A stretch of 64,000 nucleotides of DNA from Pyramidobacter piscolens (GCA_004558205.1 SFDM01000005.1:84367-148366), one strand, 5' to 3'; numbered from the stretch's first letter, positions 1 through 10,350 are shown. Translations and numbers: made by a program. The notes: generated from the letters alone by a model not told the origin.

Positions 1-1
1 G

Positions 2-703
2 TGGTTTTTTGCGGTTCTGCCCGGCGGTATGACTAATCAGATGTATTTTCAAAGAATATGCGCTATGAAAGATGAGAAGAAAGTTATCGGCAATTTAATT
101 ATTTCAGCAGTGGTTTCTTTAATCGGATTCGGTTGGGCTGTTTATATGGGCATAGCTATCAGCACTTTGAACACAGAGCTTGGCAGAAATGCCGTTACAG
201 GTTGGTTTATGAGTAAGCTTCCGCTGTGGCATTTGGCTCTTTTCGCGGCAGTGCTTTTTGCGGCCATGATGTCCACTGTAAGTTCGGCTGTCCAGTCTAT
301 GGCTGTAAACGTAGCTCATGACATGATGTCGGTTATAAATCCTGACATGACTGAAAAACAAACTCTGACACTTTCTCGCATTACTTGCGTGGCTATTATG
401 ATTTTCTCTTTGGTAATGTGCTTGAAATTTACTGATACTCTTGCTTGGCTCGTGGCCATGAATGCCTTTTCCGCAGCGGCACTGTTTTGCCCCATCTTTG
501 TAGGTTATGCTCTACGCAAAAAGAATGTGGTTACTAGCGCCGGCATTGCATCCGGTATGATCTGCGGTGCCATCGGCACTACTGTTGGTATGGTAATGCA
601 CACCGCCGTCAATTATGCGGCTATCGGCATTTTGTTTTCGCTCGTGGGAATGCTGACAGTTTGTGCTCTTACTCGTAAAAAAGAAATAAGCGTTATCAAA
701 TAG
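2..703 (+). CDS. Sodium:solute symporter family permease (C-terminal part)
   Basis: This is the 3' part of a secondary transporter; the reading frame is open from base 2, so the true start lies outside the window. The first visible residues (WFFAVLPGGMTNQMYFQRI) fit the conserved intracellular stretch of the SSS family (pantothenate/proline/solute:Na+ symporters). At least five hydrophobic helices follow, including segments around residues 40-60, 75-95, 125-150 and 185-220 of the visible part. The protein would sit in the inner membrane and import a small organic solute with Na+; the substrate cannot be read from the sequence. It ends 35 bp before an opine dehydrogenase gene on the same strand, which suggests co-transcription and possibly uptake of an opine or amino-acid-like compound. 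Codon use is more AT-rich than in most genes of the window. Confidence 0.8.
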   Translation, partial: WFFAVLPGGMTNQMYFQRICAMKDEKKVIGNLIISAVVSLIGFGWAVYMGIAISTLNTELGRNAVTGWFMSKLPLWHLALFAAVLFAAMMSTVSSAVQSMAVNVAHDMMSVINPDMTEKQTLTLSRITCVAIMIFSLVMCLKFTDTLAWLVAMNAFSAAALFCPIFVGYALRKKNVVTSAGIASGMICGAIGTTVGMVMHTAVNYAAIGILFSLVGMLTVCALTRKKEISVIK

Positions 704-738
704 TTAAAAAACACAATTCAAAGGAGCGTATATTTACT

Positions 739-1815
739 ATGAAGGAACATATTGCGATTATTGGTGCAGGAAATGGCGGACAGGCTTTTGCGGGCTATCT
801 CTCTCTTGCGGGAGAACGCGTTAAAATTTTCGATGTGGTGCCTGCTACGGTAAACAAGCTTAATGAAGTGGGCGGTGTGCTGATAGAGGGCAACAGCAAG
901 TATAAAGGGTTTGGAAAGATCGAAAAAGCTACAGACAACATGCGGGAGGCCATTGAAGGCGCTAGGCTGATTATGATTGTTCTTCCTTCGCTTTATCATG
1001 CCGACATGGCTCGCCAGATGGCTGCCTATCTGAAAGATGGTCAAGTGATTGTGCTGAATCCTCATGCTTCTATGGGACCCGTAGAATTCCGTAAAGTCTT
1101 GAATGAGTGTGGGGTTACTGCTGATGTAACTATTGGTTGCACCTCTACGCTGCTCTTTGCTTGCCGTGCCGTTGAAATTGGACATGTAGTGGTGGCTGGT
1201 CAAAAGCGACACTTAACTATGGCTGCCTACCCTTCCAGCCGTAACCCTATTCTGGCTGAGATATTCAAGAACCTCATTCCTGAATTTGAGGTGGTGGATG
1301 ACGTGATTCGCGTTAGTCTGGACAATATCAACGCTCTTGTTCACCCCGCGCCTACCATTTTAAATACCGGACGTATTGAATCCAATACGCCTTTTGAATA
1401 TTATATTGATTGTACACCTGCTCAGGGGCGTTATGTGGACGCTTTGGACAAGGAACGCATGGCATTGGCCAAGGCTTATGGCCTGGAAAAGGTTAAGCCG
1501 CTTGTAGAAGAGTATAAGGTTATGTATCGTACTCACGGTAACAACATGTATGAAATCCTTTCACAAAATGAAGACCTTCATGGTATCAAGGGTCAGAAAT
1601 CTTTGGAAACTCGCTACCTTATGGAAGATGTCCCGTGTTCTCTGGTTGCTCTCCAGACTCTTGGAAGGATTGCCGCTGTTCCTACGCCTTGCATAGATGC
1701 TATGATTATAGTGGGGCGCACGCTGGTTCCTGGCATGATTGAAGGTCGCACTGTGAAGAACCTTGGTTTGGAAGGTATATCTAAAGAAGAATTTATCAAG
1801 ATGTGCCGTCAGTAA
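739..1815 (+). CDS. Opine dehydrogenase family protein (NAD(P)-dependent)
   Basis: 358 residues. An N-terminal Rossmann fold starts with the dinucleotide motif IGAGNGGQAFAGYL (about residues 8-21), and the C-terminal half resembles the octopine/nopaline dehydrogenase domain, including a conserved NALVHPAPTILNTG stretch that carries the expected catalytic His. Family members reduce an imine formed from an amino acid and an alpha-keto acid, or run the reverse oxidation, in the cytoplasm. The ATG is preceded by AAGGAG at suitable spacing. The symporter gene just upstream on the same strand suggests an uptake-and-oxidation unit. The substrate is unknown. Like its neighbour it uses more A/T-ending codons than the rest of the window, which may point to recent transfer. 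Confidence 0.85.
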   Translation: MKEHIAIIGAGNGGQAFAGYLSLAGERVKIFDVVPATVNKLNEVGGVLIEGNSKYKGFGKIEKATDNMREAIEGARLIMIVLPSLYHADMARQMAAYLKDGQVIVLNPHASMGPVEFRKVLNECGVTADVTIGCTSTLLFACRAVEIGHVVVAGQKRHLTMAAYPSSRNPILAEIFKNLIPEFEVVDDVIRVSLDNINALVHPAPTILNTGRIESNTPFEYYIDCTPAQGRYVDALDKERMALAKAYGLEKVKPLVEEYKVMYRTHGNNMYEILSQNEDLHGIKGQKSLETRYLMEDVPCSLVALQTLGRIAAVPTPCIDAMIIVGRTLVPGMIEGRTVKNLGLEGISKEEFIKMCRQ

Positions 1816-2179
1816 TATTGTGGGATATTTGATCAGAAGCTTATTGTTTTCAAGATTAGAATCTTCAAGTAAAGGCTGTATCGTGCCTTAAGGATTTTCC
1901 GAATTAAAATTCGCATATATGAAATTTTCGCGTATATGTGTCTTGCGCTGGTGATGTAATACTGTCTCAGAAGTTATCTTGTTTTGAACGGCAATACTGA
2001 TAATCATCTTCCCAGCGGTGTTAAAGAACTTTGATAAACATTGTGTTAAAATGTTGTTTTTCAAGGCCTGTAGTTGAGTTTTTGTAAACAAAAAATGCGC
2101 TTTTCTCCGTTTTATTGGGCGGTGAAAGGCGCGTTTTTTGTCCTGGAGTGAATAGAAGTTCTCTGAAAAATAAAATGAA
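1816..2179. other. Intergenic region between opine dehydrogenase and ATPase relic
   Basis: No convincing gene is visible in this AT-rich spacer of 364 bp. A terminator-like hairpin lies at about 2090-2139. A short leftward open frame at 1888-2091 has no ribosome binding site of note and no recognisable family. Confidence 0.5.
2090..2139. terminator. Bidirectional hairpin terminator
   Basis: An imperfect stem with arms around TGCGCTTTTCTCCG and CGGTGAAAGGCGCG is flanked by a run of A on the left and a run of six T on the right. It can end rightward transcription from the opine dehydrogenase unit and leftward transcription of the ATPase relic. Confidence 0.6.
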
Positions 2180-3565
2180 TCAGCCCTGTCCCAGCATGAC
2201 GTCCCGTCTCCTTTGAGCCAGCTCGGTCAGCTCGTCGTCAAATCCGGCGATACTGAACAGCGCGTAGGTTATTTTAACTTTCTCATCGACAGAGCTCAGA
2301 CAGCGAGCCTTTTCCTCTAAATCATGCAGTACATTGAGGCCCATCTTTGATTTTTTGTATTTGCACTCTCCCAGGAGTATGTTCTCTCCCGTTTGGTCAA
2401 GGGCGCCCAGGTCAATCTCATGAGAGCCGTCCCACCAGCGCCCGACGCGCTGTAGGGCGAAGGGAAGCCTGCCCTCGGCGTTCCAGCTCCACAGTCGTTC
2501 ACGGCAGACCTGTTCATAGACGAAGCTGACATGGCTGTCGATAAAATGTGCCTTAAGGTGCTCCAGGACGTAGTTTTCCTGCCCGAGCTCAATATAGTTC
2601 AGATAGGGAAAGACAAAACGAAACCAGAAGAGGATAAAATGGTCCTTCACGCGGTAGAGCCCGCGTTTGCTCTTATCGGGCTGGCTTTCTGTGACTGGAA
2701 CGTTGCGAGCCAGAATGTCGAGGTCGATCAGCGTTCTCAGGTACTTTGTCAGGCTTGTCTGTTTTGCCTCGAGGGCGGCGCTTATGCGAGAAAGTTTTTG
2801 ATTCTCCGCCGCGATGGTTTTGATGATGGAAAAATAGGTCCCCACCTCGGTCACTTCCCTTTGAAGAAGGAAGCGTGGCTCGTCGTGGAGGAAACTCGAC
2901 GGCGACAGGACGTTTTGGGCGATCAGTTCGTCTATGGAGCCTTCGCCCCTGAACAGTTCTACGTATTTGGGAACGCCACCGGTCACGCTGTAGCGTTCAA
3001 TGCGCTCCGGCAGGCTCATCTCGGGAAAAAACTCGCTGTAAGAGGCAAAAGAGAGGGGCTGAAGCCGGATCTGCGCCGTACGGCGTCCGTAGAGCGGACT
3101 GCTGTAGTTCAATGTCTGCGCCTCCATCATCGAAATGAGGGAGCTGCAGAGGATAACTATCACGTTTTTTGAACTCAAAATCCCGTCCCAGATTTTTTGA
3201 AAAAGAGACGGAAAAGCCGCGTTTGATTTTCAGAGATATTGAAATTCATCGATGACGATTACCAGCTTTTGAGAGCCTGCTGAATCCGCGAGAACCTGAA
3301 AGATGGGACCCCACTCTTGAAAATCAGCGCTTTTCAAAAGCGAAATGCCTAGAAAATCGGCGGCCATATCCTTGAACGCCCGGCGGTTAAGCGCTTCTGT
3401 TTCCTCCGTCGCGAGAAAATACACCGCGGGTTTATCCTTGATGAAATGCAGAATCAGCGCCGTCTTTCTAACGCGGCGGCGGCCGTAAAGGACGACAAGT
3501 GACGCTTCCTGGCGGCTGTATTCTCTCTCCAGCGCTTTGAGTTCTTTGACGAGGTTAACGAATGG
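2180..3565 (-). pseudogene. Decayed AAA-type ATPase with DUF234 C-terminus
   Basis: Conceptual translation on the minus strand gives a complete archaeal-type ATPase/DUF234 protein, but with three lesions. First, no ATG, GTG or TTG precedes the first conserved residues (KELKALEREYSRQEASLVVL); the frame just runs back to a stop at 3602-3604. Second, the Walker A loop reads LYGRRRVRKTALI, with Arg where the family has Gly (GRRRVGKT). Third, an in-frame TGA at 3230-3232 follows the Walker B stretch VIVIDEFQYL; the same frame continues after it with KSNAAFPSLFQKIWDGIL. The rest (2180-3178) is open and contains the family's winged-helix and nuclease-like C-terminal parts. Such ATPases are common in anaerobes and of unclear function. 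This copy should be non-functional. Its lost 5' end lies about 20-60 bp from an interspersed repeat copy. Confidence 0.85.
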
Positions 3566-3621
3566 GAACAGCGGAGAGGGGAAACCTGAGCCGGAGACGG
3601 CTTAAGGCGCCCTTCTTCTAC

Positions 3622-3780
3622 TCCATAGAACAGCTGAACTAACGTCCGGGGCCGGCCCGAGGGGCCATGCAGTCGCTAAAGACTATCTCGGCCTGTTCGG
3701 CCTGCCTATACTCGCTTGGTGGATTCCCCTCGGGTCGTCCCCTCCGTGCCCATTTTGCATTTTTATTGCAAAATAGTATA
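3622..3780. repeat. Interspersed repeat family R1, full copy A
   Basis: About 160 bp beginning ATAGAACAGCTGAACTAACG and ending at GCAAAATAGTATA. Near-identical full copies occur at 19741-19900 and 23529-23688 and fragments at 17027-17062 and 19990-20033. Inside is an inverted pair, GGCCCGAGGGG and CCCCTCGGGTC, that would form a stem enclosing a C/G-rich internal region. No coding capacity is evident. Confidence 0.85.
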
Positions 3781-3832
3781 AGGACGTTTTTTGACTCAGG
3801 CAGCGCCGTCTGGCGGGACTTTTATATGAAAC

Positions 3833-3874
3833 AGGCGAGAACCCGCGAAGATGCGCGAGTTCTCGCCTATTTTT
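3833..3874. terminator. Strong hairpin terminator
   Basis: The stem pairs AGGCGAGAAC..GCG with CGC..GTTCTCGCCT around a short loop and is followed on the plus strand by TATTTTT. It lies between repeat copy A and the parS-like palindrome at 3901, just past the 3' end of the leftward MBL hydrolase gene. Confidence 0.65.
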
Positions 3875-3900
3875 CGTGCATATTTCCGCCGGAAGCGCTC

Positions 3901-3916
3901 TGTTCTACGTGGAACA
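3901..3916. promoter_or_regulatory. parS-like palindrome, site 1 (one mismatch)
   Basis: TGTTCTACGTGGAACA differs at one base from the perfect palindrome TGTTCCACGTGGAACA found four times in this window. That palindrome matches known ParB-binding parS sites (for example in Pseudomonas). The site lies 27 bp beyond a hairpin terminator. Confidence 0.5.
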
Positions 3917-3945
3917 TTGAGGCCCCGTTATCTCAAGACCGCCGT

Positions 3946-4692
3946 TTAGGCGAAAAAGAACAGCTGGGGCGGAATTAGCCCCGTGGCGAACTTGTCCGCG
4001 GCGGCCTGGATATGGTGCTGTCCCTTTTCCAGGCTGAAAACGCCGTGCCCGGGGAAGAAGGCGTCCACGGGAAGCTTGGCCAGGCGTGCCATGGCCTTTG
4101 AATAGGCGTAGAGGTTCACGTCGGGCAGCGACTGGATCAGAACCTGGCCGCAGGCGAACACGGCGTCGCCGGTAAAGATCGAGTTTTTTCCGTCGATTTG
4201 GCCGAATAGGACCATATCCTGAAGGCTGTGTCCGGGGACCATGCAGGCCTTCAAGGTCACGTTTCCGAGGGTGACGCAGTCTCCTTCGTTCAGCGGTATG
4301 ATCCCGGGGCATTTAGGATAGGAAAAGTCCTCAGGGTAGAGGATCCCTTTGGCCAGCCCCACGCTTGTGGCGGTCTCGTCGCCCTTTTCGATGGCTTCCG
4401 CTTCCATTGCCGGAGCGTAGACCTCACAGCCCGAAAGCTCCTTGACGTGGGCGGCGCCGCAGGCGTGATCGCCATGGTAATGGGTGAGGAAGAGCTTCTT
4501 AATGTCGGTCATTTTGAAGCCGTGAGACTGAATGACCTCGACCATCCTCTCGGAATCGAGGCTGACGCCGGCGTCGATCATCATGCAGCCCGCGCCGGTG
4601 TCGATCAAAAAGACGTTGCAGTCCACGGGATGGGTGAACGAAAATCCCCATTTGCCGCTGGCGACCATATAGATGCTGTCGGTAAGTTTCAT
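3946..4692 (-). CDS. MBL-fold metallo-hydrolase
   Basis: 248 residues of metallo-beta-lactamase fold. The metal-binding signature THYHGDHACG (about residues 70-79) carries H-x-H-x-D-H, followed by the third-site His in VPGHS, the bridging Asp in FTGDAVF and the C-terminal His in PGHG. The full set of ligands suggests an active dinuclear zinc (or iron) hydrolase of the glyoxalase-II/lactonase-like class; the substrate cannot be assigned. It lies 79 bp downstream of the MATE exporter gene on the same strand and may be co-transcribed. The C-terminus ends in a Phe-rich tail (LFFFA) just before a parS-like site and terminator. Confidence 0.85.
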   Translation of the reverse strand: MKLTDSIYMVASGKWGFSFTHPVDCNVFLIDTGAGCMMIDAGVSLDSERMVEVIQSHGFKMTDIKKLFLTHYHGDHACGAAHVKELSGCEVYAPAMEAEAIEKGDETATSVGLAKGILYPEDFSYPKCPGIIPLNEGDCVTLGNVTLKACMVPGHSLQDMVLFGQIDGKNSIFTGDAVFACGQVLIQSLPDVNLYAYSKAMARLAKLPVDAFFPGHGVFSLEKGQHHIQAAADKFATGLIPPQLFFFA

Positions 4693-4771
4693 ACTGAAAT
4701 TCCTCCCTTTCTACAAGACTCCAGAAAAACGGGACAGGAGTGCCGCGCCTCGGCGGCGCCGCGTCCCAAGG

Positions 4772-6106
4772 TTATTTCCACCTCCGCGACTCGGCCTTGA
4801 CCAGCAGCGCGCCCGCGACGCCGCCGAGAAAGTCGATCACTGGGAAGGTGGCCCATACGCCGTCCACACCCCAGAGCCGGGGAAGCAGCAGGAGAATGGG
4901 GATCAGTGTCAGCTGTCGTATCAGGTTGAACAGAAACGCCGTCTTCGCCTGCCCCAGCGATTCGAGGACAGCTACGGAGATGAGGCAGACGCCGCTGAAG
5001 GGCAGGCAGGCGTATCCGATGCGCATGGAGCGCGCCGTGACGCGGACCAGTTCATCGTTTCCCTTGGAGAACAGGGCCACAAGCGCTTCGGGCCAGGTGA
5101 CGGCCACGAAGGCCGAGAACACGAAGTAGGCCACGGCCAGCGTCATGGCGATCCTGACGGTCTGGCGCAGGCGGTCGAAGTTGCCGGCGCCGTAGTTGTA
5201 GCCGATCAGCGGGCTGGCTCCTTCGCCGATGCCCGTGACGGGCATGAAGAAGAAGCTGTCCAGGCCGAAAAAGATGCCCATGGCCGAGATGGCGATCTCG
5301 CCGCCGTACTTTCCTAGGAGCACGTTGAAGATGACCATGGCCAGTGAAAAAAAGATGTTGACCAGAAAGGGCGATATGCCCACGGCGGTCATTTCCCGCA
5401 GGACGGGCCAGCTGGGGCGCATGCTCCTGAGCGAAATCCTCAGGACGCCCCGCCGTCGCACGTAAAAGAAGGCTATCCACAGGAACGCCGCGATTTGCGC
5501 GATCACGGTGCCCCAGGCGGCTCCCGCCACGCCCATGTGGAGGCGGGCGATGAAATACCAGTCTAGGACCACGTTGGCGAGCGCCCCCACGATCATACCC
5601 CACATGGCCTGCTGCGGCTGTCCCTCGGCGCGCATGGCGTTCATGAGCACCATGGCGAGAAACTGCAGGGGGATGGCGGGCGCGCAGATGGCAAGGTAGA
5701 CTCCCGTAATGGGCGCGATATGCTCTGTGGCGCCGCAGAGCATGATGATCTGCGGCATCAGCAGCATCAAAAGCGGCATGGTGAGGCAGAGGAAGGCCGC
5801 CGACGCGAAAAGACCGTTGCCGAAGGCCTGCTGCGCCTTGGCGTAATCCTGAGCGCCCAGGCGGCGCGAAATCTGCGACGCCGAGCCTACGCCGATCAGC
5901 GAGGCGAAGGCGACGATCAGCAGCACCAGAGGAAAGACGATCGAAATGGACGCCAGCCCATCGGCGCCGACGTAGTGGCCGATGAAGATGCGGTCCACGA
6001 TGTTGTACAGCGCGTTCGCCAGCAGCCCCACCATGGAGGGCAGCGCGAAACGGAGGATCAGGCGGGGAATTGGAGCTGTCCCCATCAATAAAGCTTGGTC
6101 CTGCAT
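4772..6106 (-). CDS. MATE family efflux transporter
   Basis: 444 residues with about twelve hydrophobic helices in the two-times-six arrangement typical of multidrug and toxic compound extrusion proteins, close to the family's usual 440-460. The N-terminus PIPRLILRFALPSMVGLLAN and the stretch VDRIFIGHYVGADGLA are characteristic of the DinF/NorM-like MATE group. It would export cationic organic compounds or metabolites using Na+ or H+ from the inner membrane. The ATG start lies 30 bp from a parS-like palindrome at 6136-6151. The metallo-hydrolase gene follows downstream on the same strand. No dedicated regulator is adjacent. Confidence 0.88.
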   Translation of the reverse strand: MQDQALLMGTAPIPRLILRFALPSMVGLLANALYNIVDRIFIGHYVGADGLASISIVFPLVLLIVAFASLIGVGSASQISRRLGAQDYAKAQQAFGNGLFASAAFLCLTMPLLMLLMPQIIMLCGATEHIAPITGVYLAICAPAIPLQFLAMVLMNAMRAEGQPQQAMWGMIVGALANVVLDWYFIARLHMGVAGAAWGTVIAQIAAFLWIAFFYVRRRGVLRISLRSMRPSWPVLREMTAVGISPFLVNIFFSLAMVIFNVLLGKYGGEIAISAMGIFFGLDSFFFMPVTGIGEGASPLIGYNYGAGNFDRLRQTVRIAMTLAVAYFVFSAFVAVTWPEALVALFSKGNDELVRVTARSMRIGYACLPFSGVCLISVAVLESLGQAKTAFLFNLIRQLTLIPILLLLPRLWGVDGVWATFPVIDFLGGVAGALLVKAESRRWK

Positions 6107-6447
6107 GAAAACAACTCCCTTGTCTGAACAAAAAATGTTCCACGTGGAACATTCTAATCCGGAAAATGTCCTGAGCGGAACATTTTGCTAACTTGCTGTT
6201 GATTGGGCTGAAAGCTGAGCCAAAAGATTGGAACGCAAGGGACGCAAAAGCCGCGCGGAGGATCGCAGCGTAAACCTCAGGCAGAGGGGAAGCCGCGCAT
6301 CAGAGTCCAACCGGAGCGAGGTTTGCCAAGCGTTTTGTCTAATGCATAAGATTCGCTCTGCGAGGCTCGGCGTTTCCCCAGAGAAGCCCTGCGCGCCAGT
6401 CTTGTGACCTGCCCGTTCCTTCTGACCGCCGCGATCTCGCTGATCTT
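6107..6447. other. Intergenic region with parS-like site
   Basis: 341 bp between the MATE gene and nikR. It holds the exact parS-like palindrome at 6136-6151 and, 14 bp on, a degenerate look-alike at about 6167-6182 (TGTCCTGAGCGGAACA). The stretch from about 6225 contains an ACGCAAGGGACGCAAAAG segment resembling the ends of the 285-bp repeat seen elsewhere. No gene is supported. Confidence 0.5.
6136..6151. promoter_or_regulatory. parS-like palindrome, site 2 (exact)
   Basis: Perfect 16-bp palindrome TGTTCCACGTGGAACA, identical to sites at 17431, 40111 and 55387. It lies 30 bp upstream of the MATE start codon. A role in ParB binding is inferred from motif identity with established parS sequences. 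Confidence 0.6.
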
Positions 6448-6855
6448 CTAAATCAGCGTCGCGATCACCGGCGAAAGGGTGGTGATCGCCTTCAGCGAGC
6501 GCAGAGCCTGGATCAGCCCGCGGACGCGGGGGACTTCTCCGCGCACCACGATGACCTCCAGGCAGTGGTCGTGATCGGCGTGGACGTGGGTGGTGCAGAC
6601 AATGGCGTCGCCAAAGTCGTGCTGCAGCTCCGTCATCTTCGTTCCCGCCTCGTGGGCGTGATGGTTGTAGGTGATGGTGATCGTCCCGTAGACCAGCCCG
6701 GCTCCCTTTTCCCAGGTATCCTGAGACACGTATTCGCGGATAAGCTGGCGCAGCGCCTCCGAACGGTTGGGCAGCCCCGAGTTTTCAATGCGTTCGTCGA
6801 AGCTTTGAAGCAGGTTCCCGGGAACGGCCACGCCAAAGCGAACGAGATTGTCCAC
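6448..6855 (-). CDS. nikR: Nickel-responsive regulator NikR
   Basis: 135 residues, the normal NikR length. The N-terminal ribbon-helix-helix DNA-binding domain (about residues 1-50) begins VRFGVAVPGNLLQSFDERI and includes NRSEALRQLIREYV. The C-terminal ACT-like domain binds metal: the stretch CTTHVHADHDHCLEVIVV supplies the His-x-His and Cys of the square-planar nickel site, with the partner His in NHHAHE. NikR represses or activates nickel uptake and nickel-enzyme genes. No nickel transporter or hydrogenase gene lies next to it here. The gene follows a C39-like protein gene with a 12-bp gap and is probably co-transcribed with it. Confidence 0.9.
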   Translation of the reverse strand: MDNLVRFGVAVPGNLLQSFDERIENSGLPNRSEALRQLIREYVSQDTWEKGAGLVYGTITITYNHHAHEAGTKMTELQHDFGDAIVCTTHVHADHDHCLEVIVVRGEVPRVRGLIQALRSLKAITTLSPVIATLI

Positions 6856-6867
6856 TTCTTTCCCCTC

Positions 6868-7707
6868 CTAACTTTTGCCCGCGGGCCTGGCTACGACCCA
6901 GGGCTGAGCCCGCTCCTCGCGGGGCATCACGAATGTATCATACCAAGTGCTGTAGAACTTGTCCACATGCTCCACCACGTAGCCGTCTTGGCAGTGGTCA
7001 GCCGTATCGTGCGGGTCGGCCAGGATCAGGACGCCGTGAGCCGAGTTGCCCGTGCCCATGTCGTCGTAGCCGATGATCACGCGCCAGTGGGCGCCCCAGT
7101 CGATGTTTTCCACCATGACTGGCGCGCCTGAGGCCAGCGTCTCGCGCAGGAACAGCGTGAAACTGTCCAGCGTGGGGAAGGAGAGGCATTCTTCCATGCG
7201 CCAGGGCGGCAGGTCGACGTCTTCCGGCACTTTGCAGGCGGAGGCGAGGTTGGACTGCACGTCCCAGCCGATCCCCTTGAAGAACCCCACAAGGTCGGAG
7301 ACGGGAATGGGGCGCCGTGTGTCCGAAGGCAGCCCGTGCAGCGCCGCCATGGCGTCGGCGATTTGAAGCTCCTGCCAGCTCGTGACGCCGAAGTGGTAGA
7401 GCACCATCAGCGCCACCGCCGACGCGCAGGTGTAGCCGCGGGTCTGCTGGTAGGTGCGGAAGCAGGGCAGTATGGACAGCGAACCGTGGCTGTACATGTG
7501 ATAGTAGTCTCGTGCCGTGAAGTAGGGCGAATTGGGGCAGTCCGCAGCCTTGAAAAAGGCCGTGGCCTCCGATTCAAGATTATAGTCGCCGGGGACGGGG
7601 ATCCAAGGGTCGCCGTACCAGCGGTCGGCAACGATGGCCGCTTCCTGTTGGCTGAGAAGTCTCAGGTTGGGAAGAGGCGGCGTTTTCTTTTCAATGGAAG
7701 CTGTCAT
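6868..7707 (-). CDS. C39-like papain-fold protein, cytoplasmic, function unknown
   Basis: 279 residues, no signal peptide. The stretch FRTYQQTRGYTCASAVALM resembles the Gln/Cys start of the peptidase C39-type papain fold, and GAHWRVIIGYDD followed by LILADPHD supplies plausible catalytic His and Asp. This suggests a cysteine peptidase or acyl-transferase fold, but the substrate is unknown. The start chosen is the ATG at 7707, preceded by GGAGG eight bases upstream; a TTG five codons further upstream overlaps the ribosome binding site and is unlikely. The tight spacing to nikR (12 bp) suggests an operon and possibly a link to nickel or metalloenzyme handling, which is an inference from context only. 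Confidence 0.65.
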   Translation of the reverse strand: MTASIEKKTPPLPNLRLLSQQEAAIVADRWYGDPWIPVPGDYNLESEATAFFKAADCPNSPYFTARDYYHMYSHGSLSILPCFRTYQQTRGYTCASAVALMVLYHFGVTSWQELQIADAMAALHGLPSDTRRPIPVSDLVGFFKGIGWDVQSNLASACKVPEDVDLPPWRMEECLSFPTLDSFTLFLRETLASGAPVMVENIDWGAHWRVIIGYDDMGTGNSAHGVLILADPHDTADHCQDGYVVEHVDKFYSTWYDTFVMPREERAQPWVVARPAGKS

Positions 7708-8103
7708 AAGCCATCCCTCCAAAATAAAGAGCTAAATAGAACGTATCATTTCATTGTACCGCAAATCTCTCCCGATGTGGCGATTAAATAGAAAAAATCG
7801 TGATTGCCGGGGGGGGAAAATAGGTCAGAAGATTGGAGCGCGAAGATCTGCAGAGTCAGTCTTCCCAATGAGAAAAAACTTGTGGCGAACCTCGTTTCAA
7901 CAGGGCCGAAAAAAGCCCTTCACTTTTTGTTTTACGCCGCGATTCATGGCGCGAGCTTTACGCCCGCAGCGTACTAATCTTTTGATCGGGCTTTCTCAGA
8001 ACGGCGATTTACCCATATCGTCGGATTTTGAGATTCGTGGTAAACTCTGGAATATGAAACGGCGTTGAAAAAATTGGAACAATCTGCAAAGGAGCGAATA
8101 TAC
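7708..8103. other. Divergent intergenic region before fumC
   Basis: About 400 bp between the C39-like gene (leftward) and fumC (rightward). It must hold promoters for both, but no clear sigma-70 pair or operator stands out. A GTATCATTTCATTGTAC segment near 7754 is only weakly dyadic and does not match the NikR consensus. An AAGGAG ribosome binding site for fumC lies at about 8089-8094. Confidence 0.4.
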
Positions 8104-9483
<1,380 letters not shown>

Positions 9484-9493
9484 GGCCCCGAAA

Positions 9494-10318
9494 GTGAAGA
9501 TCTTTATCAGCGCCGACATGGAAGGCGCCACGGGCATCACCAGCGTCCATCAGGTGGACAGCGAGCGGCCCGAGTACGCCTTCGGCTGTGCCATGCAGCT
9601 TCACGACGTCCTGGCCGCCGTTCAGGGCGCCTTTGACGGCGGTGCCGACGAGGTGATCGTCAACGATGCCCACAACCACATGACCAACCTGGACATTCGC
9701 AGCTGGCCCAAAGGCGCCAGGCTCACCAGCGGCTCGCCCAAGACCCTGGGCATGATGGAAGGCTTCGACGAGTGCGACGGCATGTTCTTCCTGTGTTACC
9801 ATGCCATGGCGGGCACCCGGAACGCCGTCATCGACCACACCATCTGCCCCGTCACGGTTTACAGCGTTGCGGTCAACGGCCGCGAGTACGGCGAGACGGC
9901 CATCAACGCCGCCGCCGCGTCGGCCAGAAAAATTCCTCTGGCGCTGGTTACGGGTGACGACGCCTGCTGCCGTGAAGTGCGCTCCTTTTTCGGCGACAGT
10001 GTGGTCACCGCCGAGGTGAAGCGCGCCCGCGGACGCATGGCCGCTACGTCCCTGCCGCCCGAGGAGAGCGCGGAGGTCATCCGCGCCGCCGCGGAAAAGG
10101 CCGCCCGCCTGATCGCCGCCGGCAAAGCGCCGGTTATGGACTTCCAGCGCCCCTGGACCGTGGAGATCATCTTTCACATGACAGCCCAGTGCGACGCTGC
10201 AGCGACCATACCCTTCGTGGAGCGCCTCGATGGCCGCCGGATCCGTTTCGCCGGCGACGACCCCATAGAAATGCGTCGCTGGATCAGCGCACTGCTGGAT
10301 CTGGCCGGAACGGCGTAA
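9494..10318 (+). CDS. dppA: D-aminopeptidase, M55 family (DppA-like)
   Basis: 274 residues beginning at a GTG 10 bp after fumC. M55 enzymes are zinc-dependent D-aminopeptidases forming decameric rings; Bacillus DppA cleaves D-Ala-D-Ala-type peptides. The metal-binding motif SADMEGATGI (about residues 6-15) with Asp and Glu, the segment VNDAHNHMTN and the segment CYHAMAGT supply the expected ligands, and the later NGREYGETAINA stretch provides the family's conserved Glu. No signal peptide, so it should act in the cytoplasm on imported D-amino-acid peptides from peptidoglycan turnover. Co-occurrence with fumarase in one transcript suggests a catabolic setting. Confidence 0.88.
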   Translation: MKIFISADMEGATGITSVHQVDSERPEYAFGCAMQLHDVLAAVQGAFDGGADEVIVNDAHNHMTNLDIRSWPKGARLTSGSPKTLGMMEGFDECDGMFFLCYHAMAGTRNAVIDHTICPVTVYSVAVNGREYGETAINAAAASARKIPLALVTGDDACCREVRSFFGDSVVTAEVKRARGRMAATSLPPEESAEVIRAAAEKAARLIAAGKAPVMDFQRPWTVEIIFHMTAQCDAAATIPFVERLDGRRIRFAGDDPIEMRRWISALLDLAGTA

Positions 10319-10350
10319 GTGGAAGGTATCGTTGAAAAATGTTCTTAATT

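Noticed and set aside
6167..6182. Second parS-like site next to site 2
   Set aside because: TGTCCTGAGCGGAACA differs from the palindrome at five of sixteen positions, including the central ACGT.
7750..7775. NikR operator before the C39-like gene
   Set aside because: GTATCATTTCATTGTAC does not match GTATGA-N16-TCATAC and is only weakly symmetrical.
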